Virus record (IMG/VR): IMGVR_UViG_3300028800_000135
Location: 1-50,046 of that record
DNA: 50,046 bases
From: a virus
Reading direction: 5' to 3' (one strand)
Positions 23,871 to 32,859 of this stretch are shown here, in pieces; within the stretch, counting starts at the first letter, position 1; every line of letters starts with the position of its first letter. The notes below the pieces were generated by a model that did no database searches, was not told the origin of the DNA, and worked only from the letters and a program-made list of their open reading frames with translations. The translations under genes and the position numbers were made by a program.

Positions 23871-26800
23871 ATGAGAAACGTACCAGCCACGCAGGCGCTC
23901 ACCAACGTTCGCTCGATCTCTGGCCGGCTTACTTTTACGGACTACCGCTTGAGGTTCCAGAGCCTTCCGGCGTCTGAAGACCCAAGCCAATACTATGCTT
24001 ACGCCGACACCGAAATCAATGGCGGTGTTCTGCAAGTTTGCGTTCAGCCCGGAGGAGGTCTTTTTGGGTGGTCATGGATGTTCAATATGTACTATCGCTT
24101 TGTCCCAAATTTTGACGCCCCTCTTCCGCCTTGGAAATTGATGACCAGTTATGCCAGTTACTACCCTCTCAACATAGCTTTTTATGGAAATCGGCTCTTT
24201 GTTGGCGTGTATGGATGGTCAGACACCTATGGCACCCCTCATAATCAATGCTACTACACGGACTTCGTGGCTGACGTATGGACGCCCATGACTTCCTTTG
24301 GCCCAAATCTTGTCGGTGCCTGTCAGAGCTTTTACCAATACAAAAACAATCAATATTACTACACTCAGCAGGCTGCCATGGTTGCACCGGTTAGTCAAAC
24401 CGAAGTGTATGTGCTGACATACACCCAGGTCTACCATAATTGGGTGATATCCGCAAATACTACCTGGCCTGACGGCAGACCCCATTCCTATTCGTCCACC
24501 TATGTGCCTATAAACAACGATCCGTTCATCTATGGGAAGATCGACAAGTACAATGTCGGCACCGGCCTTGTGGCGAGTTATCCTGGGCGCATCTACGACA
24601 CTGCCTTCGGCTCCGCTCTCGATGCCGTGCGGATTGGGAACACGGACACCATTTACGGAACTGAAGAGGCCGGCAGTCGCACTTGGTTCGTTGAGTATGA
24701 TGGCGTCAACTGGAGCGAAAAGAAGTTTGTCATCCCCATGGACGTAACGGATACTGTGACGGGCTTCACACTGAAATCCGCCTCAGTTCTCAATGGGAAA
24801 CCCGTTATCACTGGCCTGATGACCCGCGACAGTGGGCAGTCGATGCTGGTCTACTCCATCGGTCCTGACCGTTACACTCTTGGTAGAGATCTTTTCATCG
24901 GCATCCACGGCACCAACGGCATCGGTGGAAGTCTGCACCTGATCGGCAACAACCTTTATTATGTCGGCATCGGCTTCCTTTACAAAGCTCCAGCCACTAC
25001 ACTGGTCGGCTGCAACAACCCCGCCATGACATTTACTACTCAGGGGATCATCGAGGCCCAACTGACCTGCGCCAGTAACAATCCGAACTCGATGCAGATC
25101 GACCTACAAAGCAATATCGCTCATCCCTCTATCGTGGGAGGCTCGAAAGTAAAGATCGAGAGCTGCGTCAACGGCGAGTATTCAGACATCGGAACGTACA
25201 ACATCGACAGCGCTATTCACACCCGCGAGGACGTCGATCAGAAGCTAACCATTGTCGGTAGAAGCGAAGTGATGAAGAACATCGATATGTGGCAGAGCGA
25301 CGCTCCCTTTGACTACTGGTCGCAGACGAAAGTATCGACAGTGCCGGCCAAAATGTCGGATGTCATTCGGGCCGCCGGCATGTGGACCGCCAACCCGAAC
25401 AATGCCAACGAGTTGACTACCTACGATCTGAATGGCAACGGTATCCTTTACACCTCGGCCAATACCTGCCACAATGGCATGATCCGAGGGCGCTTCCGCA
25501 GGACAGCGGGGAACTACAACGGGCGTTTTGGTCTGGGCCTCGGATACTATCTGGAGACCGCCGCTGAAGCTGGATTGCGCCTTGGGATCGACAGCACCGC
25601 AGTTACCGAAAGCCAGTTCGGCCACAACGGCGTGTTCTGTGTCTTTGGCAAAACCGAAGTCGGTGGAACAACTGAAGGGGTAGGCGTCTATCTGGTGGAC
25701 ACCAGCGTCTGGACCCAGATCGCCAACGCACCAGTAACCCTGACAGACGGCGTCAATTACTGGGTCATGATCAGTATGAATGAAGGAATGGTGCGGGTTT
25801 CCTACAAAGTCGACGGTGCGACCCTCTGGACCCCACTCTTGGTGTGCAACGTTGAGAGCACCACTTCTATGCCTTGGAAAGAAGACTATGAAGGAGCCGG
25901 CGCCGTTTATATGCAGAACTACACCGGTTACGCAACCTGCAAGAGCATGTCGGGCAACTTTATGATCGTTGACAGTCTTTCAAGGCTGACTGCTGCCGAT
26001 ACCCTTATTTGCGACAACGAGCAAATGACCTTCACCAGCCAGAACCCACTGCCAAATGGTTTATCGGCAAATAACACTCGATCCATCAATCCACCCACGT
26101 TACTCTCTTCATACGTGACTGGTGATGGCACATCGGGAGTTCCTCTTGGGGATGTTGCTGCGCACACAAAACTTCGGCAGCATCTTTTTTCTGGATCTGC
26201 TGGCAACTCGGACGCAATTGGGTTTTCGGTCTACAAAGTCGGCAACCCTATCGACAATCTGGTGATAACAATTACATCCACCGCCGGCGTAGCCAAAGTG
26301 ACAAAGTCTATTTCGGGAACTCTTTTGTCGACCGACCAGAGAAATATCTATTACAGTCCTATCCTTGCAGATATTCAATCAACCGCCCTCCTGGCAACTG
26401 ACTATGTCCAGTTCAGCAGGGATGGATCGTTAGACCCAAACAATTACTACATTATTGGTTACGGCGACAATCCTAGCGAGAATGTGCAAACCGCCGCCAA
26501 CAGCGTAGCCTACTTCAACACAACTTGGGGAACTGGCGATATAACCCTTGGTAATCTTGGCTTCTATACCCTGCTTGCTCCTCTCTCTGGCTACACCTGG
26601 ACCCATGGTGACAGTCTGAGCTTTACGAACGACTGCTTCGTCAATTTAGGAGCCTGGTTTCCAGCCTACGACCCCAGCAATTATTACGGCTCTCTGCTGA
26701 TGGATGCCAGCGCAGATCAATGGGCTATCGTCAAGAACAACGACATCACAGTACCTGGGTATACTGGCTACCAGTCCATGCTTTTTGTCCCGCCAGCTTT

Positions 26801-28130
26801 GAGCATACCCAATCAACAAATTGCCCTATACCCAACACTCAATATCAACCTGCGGGATCTCACGAACGTCGGCCAAACCACTCACATCGGCAGCATCGCT
26901 CACATTTACCGCCCAGGCCCGTTCGTCTTTATCTCGGCCCTGGAGTATTTCGACAGCTTGCAGGATATGTCCTTGGAAGACATGGTCGCCAATATCGTCG
27001 GCAAAGTCGGTACTTACCCTGTCCTGCCAAGCCTGATCTATCCGGCTTCAGTGATCCCGTCGGCAGTCAACACAGCTATCAACAAGTCCGACTTCGTGAT
27101 GAACTTTACCATCGACCATACGATCACTGGAACCATCGTCATTCAAGGCAGAGCTGACACGGCTTATACCAGCAAAGTCGCCATTACCTTCAATGGAGCG
27201 ACGGTCTCTTATACCTCGTCCGGCACCCTGATCGATAGCTTCACCAAGACCGACGCAAGTGGAAATCCGGTCAACTTCTGGGGAACTGTGACAGTTTGCT
27301 TCTACCAAAACTTTGTATCGATCTACTGCGGCGGAGCCTTTGTCTACAGCTTCACTCTTCAGACGTCGGATTGGAACTCGCAACCAGACACGGTCATCGA
27401 CAGTACCAATTACGTCTGGATCTCGGGCACGGAGACAACGGCTATTACTGTTCACTTCGCCGAAGCCTGCCAGCGTATCGACAACTGGATCTTAGATGAA
27501 GGCAAGACCGGCACTGACCTGATGTCCGAGCTGATCGGAGAAAAGCACTTCTACTACCAGGACGGCTACGACGCCAATATGAACCCAGGGTTGGAGCTGT
27601 TCTTCCGAGGAAGAGCGGTAGTCAACTCACCCTCTACACCCTATCTCTTGGCAATTACTGAGGCTAATAACGAGAACGATGTAGGGTTAGCTACCCGTAT
27701 GCGGGTAGAAGGCAGCGAAATCGCCGAAGCGCTGGATGAAGCCTGCCTGATCAGGTACGGCAACATCTTCCGGCTGATGAACCTGAACGAAACCCTCAAT
27801 ATGTCAGACGCCTCTTATTGGGCATCTGAGAACATCTATGAGGCCAACTCAACCGCCGAAGGTGAAAACCTGACCGGCGCCTGCGACCCTCGGATCGAGC
27901 CAAACGACATCATCTATGTGCAAACAGCTCGTGGTGTTGTCGAGGTGCGGGTGGACACCATTGACATCGATCTTGCGACCACCAACACCGACGCCACTTT
28001 CGATATGACCATCACTGGTTACGTACCGGAAGAAGCGTACACACCCCAGGTCTTCACTACTCGCCAAATCCGCGCCGGAGCCATTTGTGGTATGGGCCTT
28101 TCTGATCAGAACCGCTGGAGGAGCTTATGA
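23871..28130 (+). CDS. Large tail-tip hub and receptor-binding protein
   Basis: This 1419-residue protein is rich in Tyr, Asn, Gly and Thr and mostly beta-structured. The N-terminal 360 residues look like a repeated blade-type fold with many aromatic residues. A middle part (near 390-450) with LTCASNNPNSMQIDLQSN and SAIHTREDVDQKLTIVGR is like baseplate-hub domains. Two lectin-like beta-sandwich segments may follow (around 520-690 and 1060-1200). The C-terminus, from about residue 1205, again resembles a hub domain (DIIYVQTARGVVEVRVDTID). It likely forms the tail tip and recognises the host surface. AGGAGG precedes the ATG; a palindrome (23965-23978) encodes Pro-Ala-Ser-Glu-Asp. Confidence 0.65.
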   Translation: MRNVPATQALTNVRSISGRLTFTDYRLRFQSLPASEDPSQYYAYADTEINGGVLQVCVQPGGGLFGWSWMFNMYYRFVPNFDAPLPPWKLMTSYASYYPLNIAFYGNRLFVGVYGWSDTYGTPHNQCYYTDFVADVWTPMTSFGPNLVGACQSFYQYKNNQYYYTQQAAMVAPVSQTEVYVLTYTQVYHNWVISANTTWPDGRPHSYSSTYVPINNDPFIYGKIDKYNVGTGLVASYPGRIYDTAFGSALDAVRIGNTDTIYGTEEAGSRTWFVEYDGVNWSEKKFVIPMDVTDTVTGFTLKSASVLNGKPVITGLMTRDSGQSMLVYSIGPDRYTLGRDLFIGIHGTNGIGGSLHLIGNNLYYVGIGFLYKAPATTLVGCNNPAMTFTTQGIIEAQLTCASNNPNSMQIDLQSNIAHPSIVGGSKVKIESCVNGEYSDIGTYNIDSAIHTREDVDQKLTIVGRSEVMKNIDMWQSDAPFDYWSQTKVSTVPAKMSDVIRAAGMWTANPNNANELTTYDLNGNGILYTSANTCHNGMIRGRFRRTAGNYNGRFGLGLGYYLETAAEAGLRLGIDSTAVTESQFGHNGVFCVFGKTEVGGTTEGVGVYLVDTSVWTQIANAPVTLTDGVNYWVMISMNEGMVRVSYKVDGATLWTPLLVCNVESTTSMPWKEDYEGAGAVYMQNYTGYATCKSMSGNFMIVDSLSRLTAADTLICDNEQMTFTSQNPLPNGLSANNTRSINPPTLLSSYVTGDGTSGVPLGDVAAHTKLRQHLFSGSAGNSDAIGFSVYKVGNPIDNLVITITSTAGVAKVTKSISGTLLSTDQRNIYYSPILADIQSTALLATDYVQFSRDGSLDPNNYYIIGYGDNPSENVQTAANSVAYFNTTWGTGDITLGNLGFYTLLAPLSGYTWTHGDSLSFTNDCFVNLGAWFPAYDPSNYYGSLLMDASADQWAIVKNNDITVPGYTGYQSMLFVPPALSIPNQQIALYPTLNINLRDLTNVGQTTHIGSIAHIYRPGPFVFISALEYFDSLQDMSLEDMVANIVGKVGTYPVLPSLIYPASVIPSAVNTAINKSDFVMNFTIDHTITGTIVIQGRADTAYTSKVAITFNGATVSYTSSGTLIDSFTKTDASGNPVNFWGTVTVCFYQNFVSIYCGGAFVYSFTLQTSDWNSQPDTVIDSTNYVWISGTETTAITVHFAEACQRIDNWILDEGKTGTDLMSELIGEKHFYYQDGYDANMNPGLELFFRGRAVVNSPSTPYLLAITEANNENDVGLATRMRVEGSEIAEALDEACLIRYGNIFRLMNLNETLNMSDASYWASENIYEANSTAEGENLTGACDPRIEPNDIIYVQTARGVVEVRVDTIDIDLATTNTDATFDMTITGYVPEEAYTPQVFTTRQIRAGAICGMGLSDQNRWRSL
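23965..23978. repeat. Palindromic repeat: TTCCGGCGTCTGAA
   Basis: Strict match near the start of the tail-tip gene, encoding Pro-Ala-Ser-Glu. Confidence 0.75.
27358..27371. repeat. Near-match palindromic repeat
   Basis: TTCAGACGTCGGAT differs only at the last base. It lies in the tail-tip gene. Confidence 0.45.
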
Positions 28131-28822
28131 TCTACAAAAACAGAAATACACCGATCAAGAAACTGATCGCCAAAACCGATGCACAGAAGTGGACCAGAGG
28201 AACGGTCTACTCTGTGCACGGCAACCAGATCAATCTCAGGCTGGGCGCTTCTCCGACGCTGATCAAGCATATCGAGGTCGTGGGCGATATATCGCAGTGC
28301 ATCCCAGGAGTGGAAGTACCCATTGTTTGGAAGAACCGCCGGCCAGTGGCGATGCCTGGATCGACGGCGGCCATTCCAGCCGACACCTCCAGTGCATTAG
28401 CGGTCTCACCATACCCGAAGAGATACGATCTGGCCTTCAACCATGGCGTATGGAACACACCTATCAATATAATAAGTTATGGTGGGCAGATCTACTATTT
28501 CTACGTCAGACAGATAACTGGCGCCCTTGGCGACAACGTCAGCTTCACTGTGCCGCTCGATGCAGGCGTGTACACTATCAACTGGTTGGGGATACTTACT
28601 TCCTTTAGTGGAATATGGGACTTCTATATCGACGGTGTCATGTTCTCTTTATCGAACGATCTGTACATCAATGGAACCACCACGAACACCATGCTCAGTT
28701 TCGGACCCGTCAATCTGGCAAAAGGACAGCATACATTTTTGTTTGTAGCGTCCGGCAAGAACTCTGGGTCTGCTGGGTACGTCATGTGCGGAACGATGTT
28801 TTCAATCTATCCTGCTTCGTGA
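28127..28822 (+). CDS. Tail-tip or fibre protein
   Basis: This 231-residue protein has an N-terminal basic segment and an OB-like beta barrel (RGTVYSVHGNQINLRLG ... VEVPIVWKNRRPV, residues about 24-75). A linker rich in Ala, Pro and Ser leads to a C-terminal jelly-roll-like domain (about 100-231; YTINWLGILTSFSGIWDFYIDG). This layout matches small proteins attached to tail hubs that carry a carbohydrate-binding head. The start overlaps the hub gene stop (ATGA), with GGAGGAGC upstream. Confidence 0.6.
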   Translation: MIYKNRNTPIKKLIAKTDAQKWTRGTVYSVHGNQINLRLGASPTLIKHIEVVGDISQCIPGVEVPIVWKNRRPVAMPGSTAAIPADTSSALAVSPYPKRYDLAFNHGVWNTPINIISYGGQIYYFYVRQITGALGDNVSFTVPLDAGVYTINWLGILTSFSGIWDFYIDGVMFSLSNDLYINGTTTNTMLSFGPVNLAKGQHTFLFVASGKNSGSAGYVMCGTMFSIYPAS

Positions 28823-28830
28823 GGTCAACT

Positions 28831-29208
28831 ATGAAACTCATTAGCTTTGATGCAAACTTTACCAACGGGCAAGACCCGTCGAAAGTCGATGCTCTTTTCA
28901 ACGATGGAAATCAGACCATTCGGGTGAAGCAAACCGACTACATCTCTCTGGCCTTTGATGTCCAATCCATCCACCCGACGGGTTCAGATGTCGGAACGCT
29001 GACTGTCCGGTCGGTCTACGGGGGTTGGTCCGGCAAATCCGTTACGGCGGAAGTCGCCATTGGAGATACCACCCAAGAGGCACAGGTAGCGCTGGATGCT
29101 TCAGGCATCGGAACACTGGAGATTGTCTCAGCCACTCCTGGCGAGATCTCTGTCTCGATCAAAGAAGTCATTTGCGAACCAGCAGTTCTGGAGGTGTTGG
29201 ATGCCTAG
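28831..29208 (+). CDS. Unknown tail-region beta protein
   Basis: This 125-residue protein starts at ATG 28831 after GTGAGG; a longer in-frame opening from 28615 lies inside the previous gene and is not supported. Residues about 20-120 look like an Ig-like beta sandwich (ISLAFDVQSI, GTLTVRSVYGG, GTLEIVSATPGEISVSI). It may decorate the tail tip. A palindrome (29100-29113) lies inside. Confidence 0.6.
   Translation: MKLISFDANFTNGQDPSKVDALFNDGNQTIRVKQTDYISLAFDVQSIHPTGSDVGTLTVRSVYGGWSGKSVTAEVAIGDTTQEAQVALDASGIGTLEIVSATPGEISVSIKEVICEPAVLEVLDA
29100..29113. repeat. Palindromic repeat: TTCAGGCATCGGAA
   Basis: Strict match in the Ig-like tail protein gene, encoding Ala-Ser-Gly-Ile-Gly. Confidence 0.7.
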
Positions 29209-29368
29209 GATGCAGATCGACGACCCGAAACTCAAGAAAGCTCATGATGCCAAGAAGGCTCAGAAGGGCAAGAAAATTACCGATCTGAAGCCCGCCGAGA
29301 AAGACGATCTGCTCTTGCGGATCTGTAGACAACTGGGAATGGTAGATGCCAACGACATTCTACTTTAG
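29201..29368 (+). CDS. Small Lys-rich protein
   Basis: This 55-residue gene starts at ATG 29201, six bases after GGAGG, and overlaps the previous gene by eight bases. A basic N-terminal half (KKAHDAKKAQKGKK) is followed by an acidic-to-hydrophobic helix, KDDLLLRICRQLGMV. No family recognised; the position before the XhlA-like gene suggests a tail or lysis accessory role at most. Confidence 0.6.
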   Translation: MPRMQIDDPKLKKAHDAKKAQKGKKITDLKPAEKDDLLLRICRQLGMVDANDILL

Positions 29369-29377
29369 AGGTGCTGC

Positions 29378-29776
29378 ATGGAAGAACACGCTTGCACGCA
29401 GGAGGATCGCATCACACGCATCGAAGGAACCGTTACGGCGATTGACGGTAAGCTCGATGCCATCAATACCAACCAGGCCAAGATCATGACGTGCCTGGAC
29501 ATATATATGAAGAAGGTGGATGAACATGACGCCATCTTGAAAGGAGAGAACGGAGACGTGGGCGTCGTGGCTAAAGTCGCTCAGGCAGTCGATATCCTTG
29601 ATGAGCTGAAAATCGCTCTGAAAGGCAAGGAAGACAAGCCGGGTCTGATCGCTGCCATAGATGTATTGGTCAAGCGCGCAGCCAGTACAGACGACGACAA
29701 GGTTTGGCTTCGCCGGCTTATTATCGGAACGGTCATTACCTGGATGCTGGGGATCGGGCTGATGATCTTCAAATAA
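29378..29776 (+). CDS. XhlA-like membrane-anchored coiled-coil protein
   Basis: This 132-residue protein has an N-terminal coiled coil (ITRIEGTVTAIDGKLDAI), a Lys/Asp-rich middle and one C-terminal membrane helix (LIIGTVITWMLGIGLMIF) following two Arg residues. The order matches hemolysin XhlA-type proteins that work with holins during lysis. It would be anchored in the inner membrane with the coiled coil in the cytoplasm. GAGG precedes the ATG, and the gene closes the late operon before a terminator. Confidence 0.7.
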   Translation: MEEHACTQEDRITRIEGTVTAIDGKLDAINTNQAKIMTCLDIYMKKVDEHDAILKGENGDVGVVAKVAQAVDILDELKIALKGKEDKPGLIAAIDVLVKRAASTDDDKVWLRRLIIGTVITWMLGIGLMIFK

Positions 29777-29781
29777 GAGAG

Positions 29782-29815
29782 GGAGGGGGAAACCCCTCCT
29801 TTGATTTTTAGTGGC
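29782..29815 (+). terminator. Terminator at the end of the late operon
   Basis: GGAGGGG (29782-29788) pairs with CCCCTCC (29793-29799) around a GAAA loop, followed by TTTGATTTTT. It ends the plus-strand late operon where it meets the minus-strand early genes. Confidence 0.85.
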
Positions 29816-30047
29816 GGTGGCTGAAGATATCCAGCAGGATCAGACCGGTCAAGAAACTGTTATCGGATTGGCGAAATACGTATCCACAACTTGGGCAGGA
29901 GAGCTGTCCGGCGTGCGTTTCGGCATGACATTTGACACAATGCCCTACTCTTGGTTTTACCTCTGGCGGCTTTCCGCCATTTTCTTCGATCTTCTTCTTG
30001 TACGCTTCTTCCCAGGCACGTTGTTTGGCAATTTCTTCGGGGGTCAT
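29808..30047 (-). CDS. Zinc-ribbon protein
   Basis: This 79-residue protein starts at ATG 30047 with AGGAGA seven bases upstream; an earlier in-frame GTG overlaps that ribosome site. It has a charged N-terminal helix (EEIAKQRAWEEAYKKKIEE) and a C4 zinc ribbon, CVKCH and CPSCG. The C-terminus is His-rich (FSHRH). It lies alone between two terminators and converges on the late operon. Function unknown; probably nucleic-acid or protein binding. Confidence 0.7.
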   Translation of the reverse strand: MTPEEIAKQRAWEEAYKKKIEENGGKPPEVKPRVGHCVKCHAETHAGQLSCPSCGYVFRQSDNSFLTGLILLDIFSHRH

Positions 30048-30123
30048 GGTATTTTCTCCTGCCACTATTTTACATCAACTTTCTTCATACGCACTAACGA
30101 AACTGTAAACTTAAATAAAAAAA

Positions 30124-30149
30124 GGGAGACGATAGTCGCCTCCCTTTTT
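30124..30149 (-). terminator. Bidirectional terminator of the replication operon
   Basis: GGGAG (30124-30128) and CGA (30130-30132) pair with TCG (30136-30138) and CTCCC (30140-30144), leaving one mismatch. A-rich and T-rich flanks on both sides (A7 before, T5 after) allow termination in both directions. It lies after the Sak4-like ATPase gene. Confidence 0.8.
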
Positions 30150-30152
30150 GCC

Positions 30153-30166
30153 TTCAGACATCTGAA
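30153..30166. repeat. Palindromic repeat: TTCAGACATCTGAA
   Basis: Strict match, intergenic, three bases after the T-run of the two-way terminator and before the Sak4-like gene stop. Confidence 0.78.
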
Positions 30167-30219
30167 GTATGCCCGCAGGCGACATTTCCCCCTGCTCGTC
30201 GCCTACGTGTTGGGCATTG

Positions 30220-31221
30220 TTACTGCGCTTGTGGCACTTGGGCCACCTGTTGGATATAGCCTTTCATCTCGGTCCAGCGGCCAGGATCGAACGGAGAGAA
30301 ACCGCCTTCCGTCAGGATCGTGCCGAGTGTCTTGGCGTCGATGCCAAACTGTGCGGCGAACTTGATCATCTCTTTCTGAGTGCGGGGTTCGCTCTGGTGC
30401 TCTTCGTGAGAGAGAAGAGCGGAAGCAACATCTTCTTCGCTCTCCAGCTTGGATGCGACGGTCTGCTCCATAGCGCCAGCGTGTTTTGCGATGAGGTCTA
30501 TCGGGAACTCCTTGAAGCGTTTCCCCATCGAGAAGTCTTTCCCTAAAGCTCCCTGGACCTTCGTTACCTCACACGTCCATGGGCCTTTCTTGCCCATCCC
30601 AAGATCTTCGTAGAAAAAACGCATCGCCAGGTTCATGTCGAAGTCAGTGCCTTTGATGCAGTCGTAGGTAAAGCCGACCTTCTTAGGAGTTTCTGGGTGC
30701 TGCGGATCATTCTCGTAGTTATCCTTCTCGCGGCAGGTCAGGACGAGAAACTTCAGCGGAGAAGCGGAGAAGCGGTTCTGGATACGCTTCAGAGGCCGTT
30801 TCGCCATCACCCAGTCGATCTGGGTCATGGTTGCATCTTCGATGCTCCAACCTTTCTTGGCGTTGCGCTTCTCAGCGCTCTTGGCAGCGACTTCCTGCTG
30901 GACTGCCCAAAGAACCGTCCAGCTATCGATGCAGAACGTCAGGACCGGTTCGCCGTTCGGCATCTTGATCTTACCAGCGGCGACTGCATCGAGAATGTCC
31001 ATCACCTTGCGGCTGTCTTTGGTGACGACATACATGAACTCGGGGATCTCGGGCATCCCGACGCACTGCTCGACATTCCCTTCCGTGTCGATCACGAGCA
31101 CGTTGGGTAAGTGGCGTAAGACGCCTTCGGTTTTGCGGGTGCCGGTTGCGCCCCAGGTCATGATCTTCATCTTCTTGCTGACGGGTTTCAAGCTAGAGTT
31201 GATACCAAAATTATCTGACAT
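30220..31221 (-). CDS. Sak4-like / AAA_24 recombination ATPase
   Basis: This 333-residue RecA-fold protein has Walker A GATGTRKT (residues 24-31), followed by a strand VLVIDTEGN and later acidic strands (TFCIDSWT, FLVLTCR). This is the layout of phage nucleotide-binding proteins of the AAA_24/Sak4 group, which promote single-strand annealing with an SSB partner. The ATG at 31221 has GGAGG upstream and sits 16 codons after a longer in-frame start without a ribosome site. It is followed by the two-way terminator and preceded by the Fe-S nuclease, a probable functional partner. Confidence 0.75.
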   Translation of the reverse strand: MSDNFGINSSLKPVSKKMKIMTWGATGTRKTEGVLRHLPNVLVIDTEGNVEQCVGMPEIPEFMYVVTKDSRKVMDILDAVAAGKIKMPNGEPVLTFCIDSWTVLWAVQQEVAAKSAEKRNAKKGWSIEDATMTQIDWVMAKRPLKRIQNRFSASPLKFLVLTCREKDNYENDPQHPETPKKVGFTYDCIKGTDFDMNLAMRFFYEDLGMGKKGPWTCEVTKVQGALGKDFSMGKRFKEFPIDLIAKHAGAMEQTVASKLESEEDVASALLSHEEHQSEPRTQKEMIKFAAQFGIDAKTLGTILTEGGFSPFDPGRWTEMKGYIQQVAQVPQAQ

Positions 31222-31244
31222 TGTGTGGGACCTCCATCGGTCGC

Positions 31245-32039
31245 TTAGTCTTGTGCTTCTGGAAAACAATTTACATTACAATGTGCGCAATATGCGCATA
31301 AATACCCAGCTTCCATTTCGGGCATCATGCCCATTTCTAATGAGCCTTGCAAAGCCTCCTTTCGGTCGATAACGTATGTTTCGATCTCTGCGTCAGTCAA
31401 GAGTTGCGCTTCCACCAGATAAGCTCCAAGGTGAGCGCCCTTGACAAAGCCGTTACAGACCGGGCACTTCAGTTCGCCGTCTACCCAACGCACTGGCACT
31501 CGGCACTTGCGGCATTTGGACGGGCCGGACATATCGATGTACTGGATCTGGAGCCGGTTGATTTCACGCCCCATCTTGCGAAGCATGTAGGCGTAGATGT
31601 TCACCTGCATGACGTGAGAGCCATACGGCAGCTTCTCGGGGTAGATCCAGCGCGTCGTTTTGATATCAACCAGTCGACCGTCCTTGTAGACGATGTCTGA
31701 CTTGCCGACCAACCCTTCCCAGGAGACTGGCAGCTCACTGTCGACCACTACATCAGAACCTTCGATGCCAGCGTGGACGGCAGTTCCCAACCAGCGGGTC
31801 AAGGTCTCATGGACAACCTCTGGAGCTGGATTGGTCTTATCCAGGAAGGACTTCCTGAGACAGCCGGTGATGTCGGTCACATGGACCTCGTTGCGCCGGC
31901 GTTCCTGCTCACTGCTGCTGAAGAGCGCCTTGAGTAAGGTATAGTCGAAGCCACACGGAGCGTGCTCTTCTTTCAGCGCGCAAGCCTTGCACGCTTCTGT
32001 TGTCATTACGCCTTTGCCGGCGGAACAAGTTATATTCAT
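31245..32039 (-). CDS. RecB/Cas4-like nuclease with Fe-S cluster
   Basis: This 264-residue protein carries a PD-(D/E)XK core: TAVHAGIEG with His89, GKSDIVY (Asp115), LVDIKTTRW (Asp125, Lys127) and a QVNIYAYML helix (Gln145). Cys60 (DITGCLRKSF) and a C-terminal CAYCAHCNVNC cluster suit a 4Fe-4S site as in Cas4 and AddB nucleases. An inserted zinc ribbon (CRKC and CPVC near 176-195) is extra. It would resect DNA ends for recombination with the ATPase next door. Start at 32039, after GGAGA, overlapping the membrane protein gene. Confidence 0.8.
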   Translation of the reverse strand: MNITCSAGKGVMTTEACKACALKEEHAPCGFDYTLLKALFSSSEQERRRNEVHVTDITGCLRKSFLDKTNPAPEVVHETLTRWLGTAVHAGIEGSDVVVDSELPVSWEGLVGKSDIVYKDGRLVDIKTTRWIYPEKLPYGSHVMQVNIYAYMLRKMGREINRLQIQYIDMSGPSKCRKCRVPVRWVDGELKCPVCNGFVKGAHLGAYLVEAQLLTDAEIETYVIDRKEALQGSLEMGMMPEMEAGYLCAYCAHCNVNCFPEAQD

Positions 32040-32584
32040 GCGTTCTCCGATGTGTAAGTTGGTTGAGTATGATTGCTCGGGACTGGCCGGGCCACTGGCG
32101 AGTAAGCTGATGTTCGGCGGGCCTGCGGTAAGATGCGCTGTCCGTTGATCATCCGGTCGAGCACGATGCCCATTGAGTAGATCAGCATGGCGCGCACGAG
32201 TAAGACGATCACTGCGATGACCAGCGGTATTGCGTAAGCCAGTCCTCGAATGGCGGCAGGCACAACGCCTCCAGTGGTCTCCATGGCTCGAGCGACGCCC
32301 CACCAAGTAAAGAAAGCGTTCCCGATAGCCACGATCACCCAGATGACCGCCAGTATTTTTACGAACAGCGGTTCATCGTCGTCGTTGGTTTGTGGTGTAG
32401 CAATCCGTGCAAGACCGCCGATGTCTACGGCGACCATGGCGAGCGCCAGTGAACCAGCCGTGATCCATTGGCCGATGGCCTGCGAGAGTGCCTGATAGGT
32501 AGTAGCGCCGTTGAAAATCTCAAATGCGACGCCTCCGATAATAAGTAGCCAGGAGAGTGCCCTGACGATGTTCTTGGGTTTCAT
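32036..32584 (-). CDS. Multi-span membrane protein
   Basis: This 182-residue protein has about four hydrophobic segments: residues 9-27, 40-58, 74-96 and 112-141. A soluble C-terminal tail rich in Pro, Thr and Ser follows. GGAGG precedes the ATG, and it overlaps both neighbours by four bases. No transporter signature is seen. A membrane protein inside a replication operon could anchor replication or alter host defence, but neither can be shown. Confidence 0.7.
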   Translation of the reverse strand: MKPKNIVRALSWLLIIGGVAFEIFNGATTYQALSQAIGQWITAGSLALAMVAVDIGGLARIATPQTNDDDEPLFVKILAVIWVIVAIGNAFFTWWGVARAMETTGGVVPAAIRGLAYAIPLVIAVIVLLVRAMLIYSMGIVLDRMINGQRILPQARRTSAYSPVARPVPSNHTQPTYTSENA

Positions 32585-32859
32585 TCGTCCTCCAACTGCA
32601 TTTTGTCAGTTCTTTGAATGTTCACAAAAGGACGAACAGGCATGAGAAAGATACACACAAATGGTCTATTCCAGGCCAACTCAATGAAGGTAAGTTTCCC
32701 CTGGTGTTCGTACCTTACGAGCGGAAGATAAACCGGCTCTACCTTTACCTCCTTTCCGAAAGTGATATTGACACCGTTCAGCCGGTTGAGGATCGTACCG
32801 GGCATTGGCTTCAGGCGTCTGAAGGTGTTCGAGTACATGCGGTCGATGAAGATGTTCAC
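32581..32859 (-). CDS. Unknown 92-residue protein
   Basis: The gene starts with GTG at 32859 overlapping the previous stop (TAG), with GAGGTGG upstream. The protein has an N-terminal basic segment, several beta strands (KVEPVYLPLVRYEHQGKLTFIELAW) and an acidic C-terminus (MQLEDE). No family recognised. A dispersed palindrome (32810-32823) encodes Phe-Arg-Arg-Leu-Lys, an unusually basic patch directly attributable to the repeat. Confidence 0.6.
   Translation of the reverse strand: MNIFIDRMYSNTFRRLKPMPGTILNRLNGVNITFGKEVKVEPVYLPLVRYEHQGKLTFIELAWNRPFVCIFLMPVRPFVNIQRTDKMQLEDE
32810..32823. repeat. Palindromic repeat: TTCAGGCGTCTGAA
   Basis: Strict match in the minus-strand 92-residue gene, encoding Phe-Arg-Arg-Leu-Lys. 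Confidence 0.75.

Larger units (their letters stand above)
30048..30219. other. Intergenic region with terminator and palindrome
   Basis: No gene is visible. The region holds the two-way terminator at 30124-30149 and a dispersed palindrome at 30153-30166. The A/T-rich 30 bases before the terminator contain TAAAAT on the minus strand at about 30073, a possible weak -10 for the zinc-ribbon gene. Confidence 0.5.
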
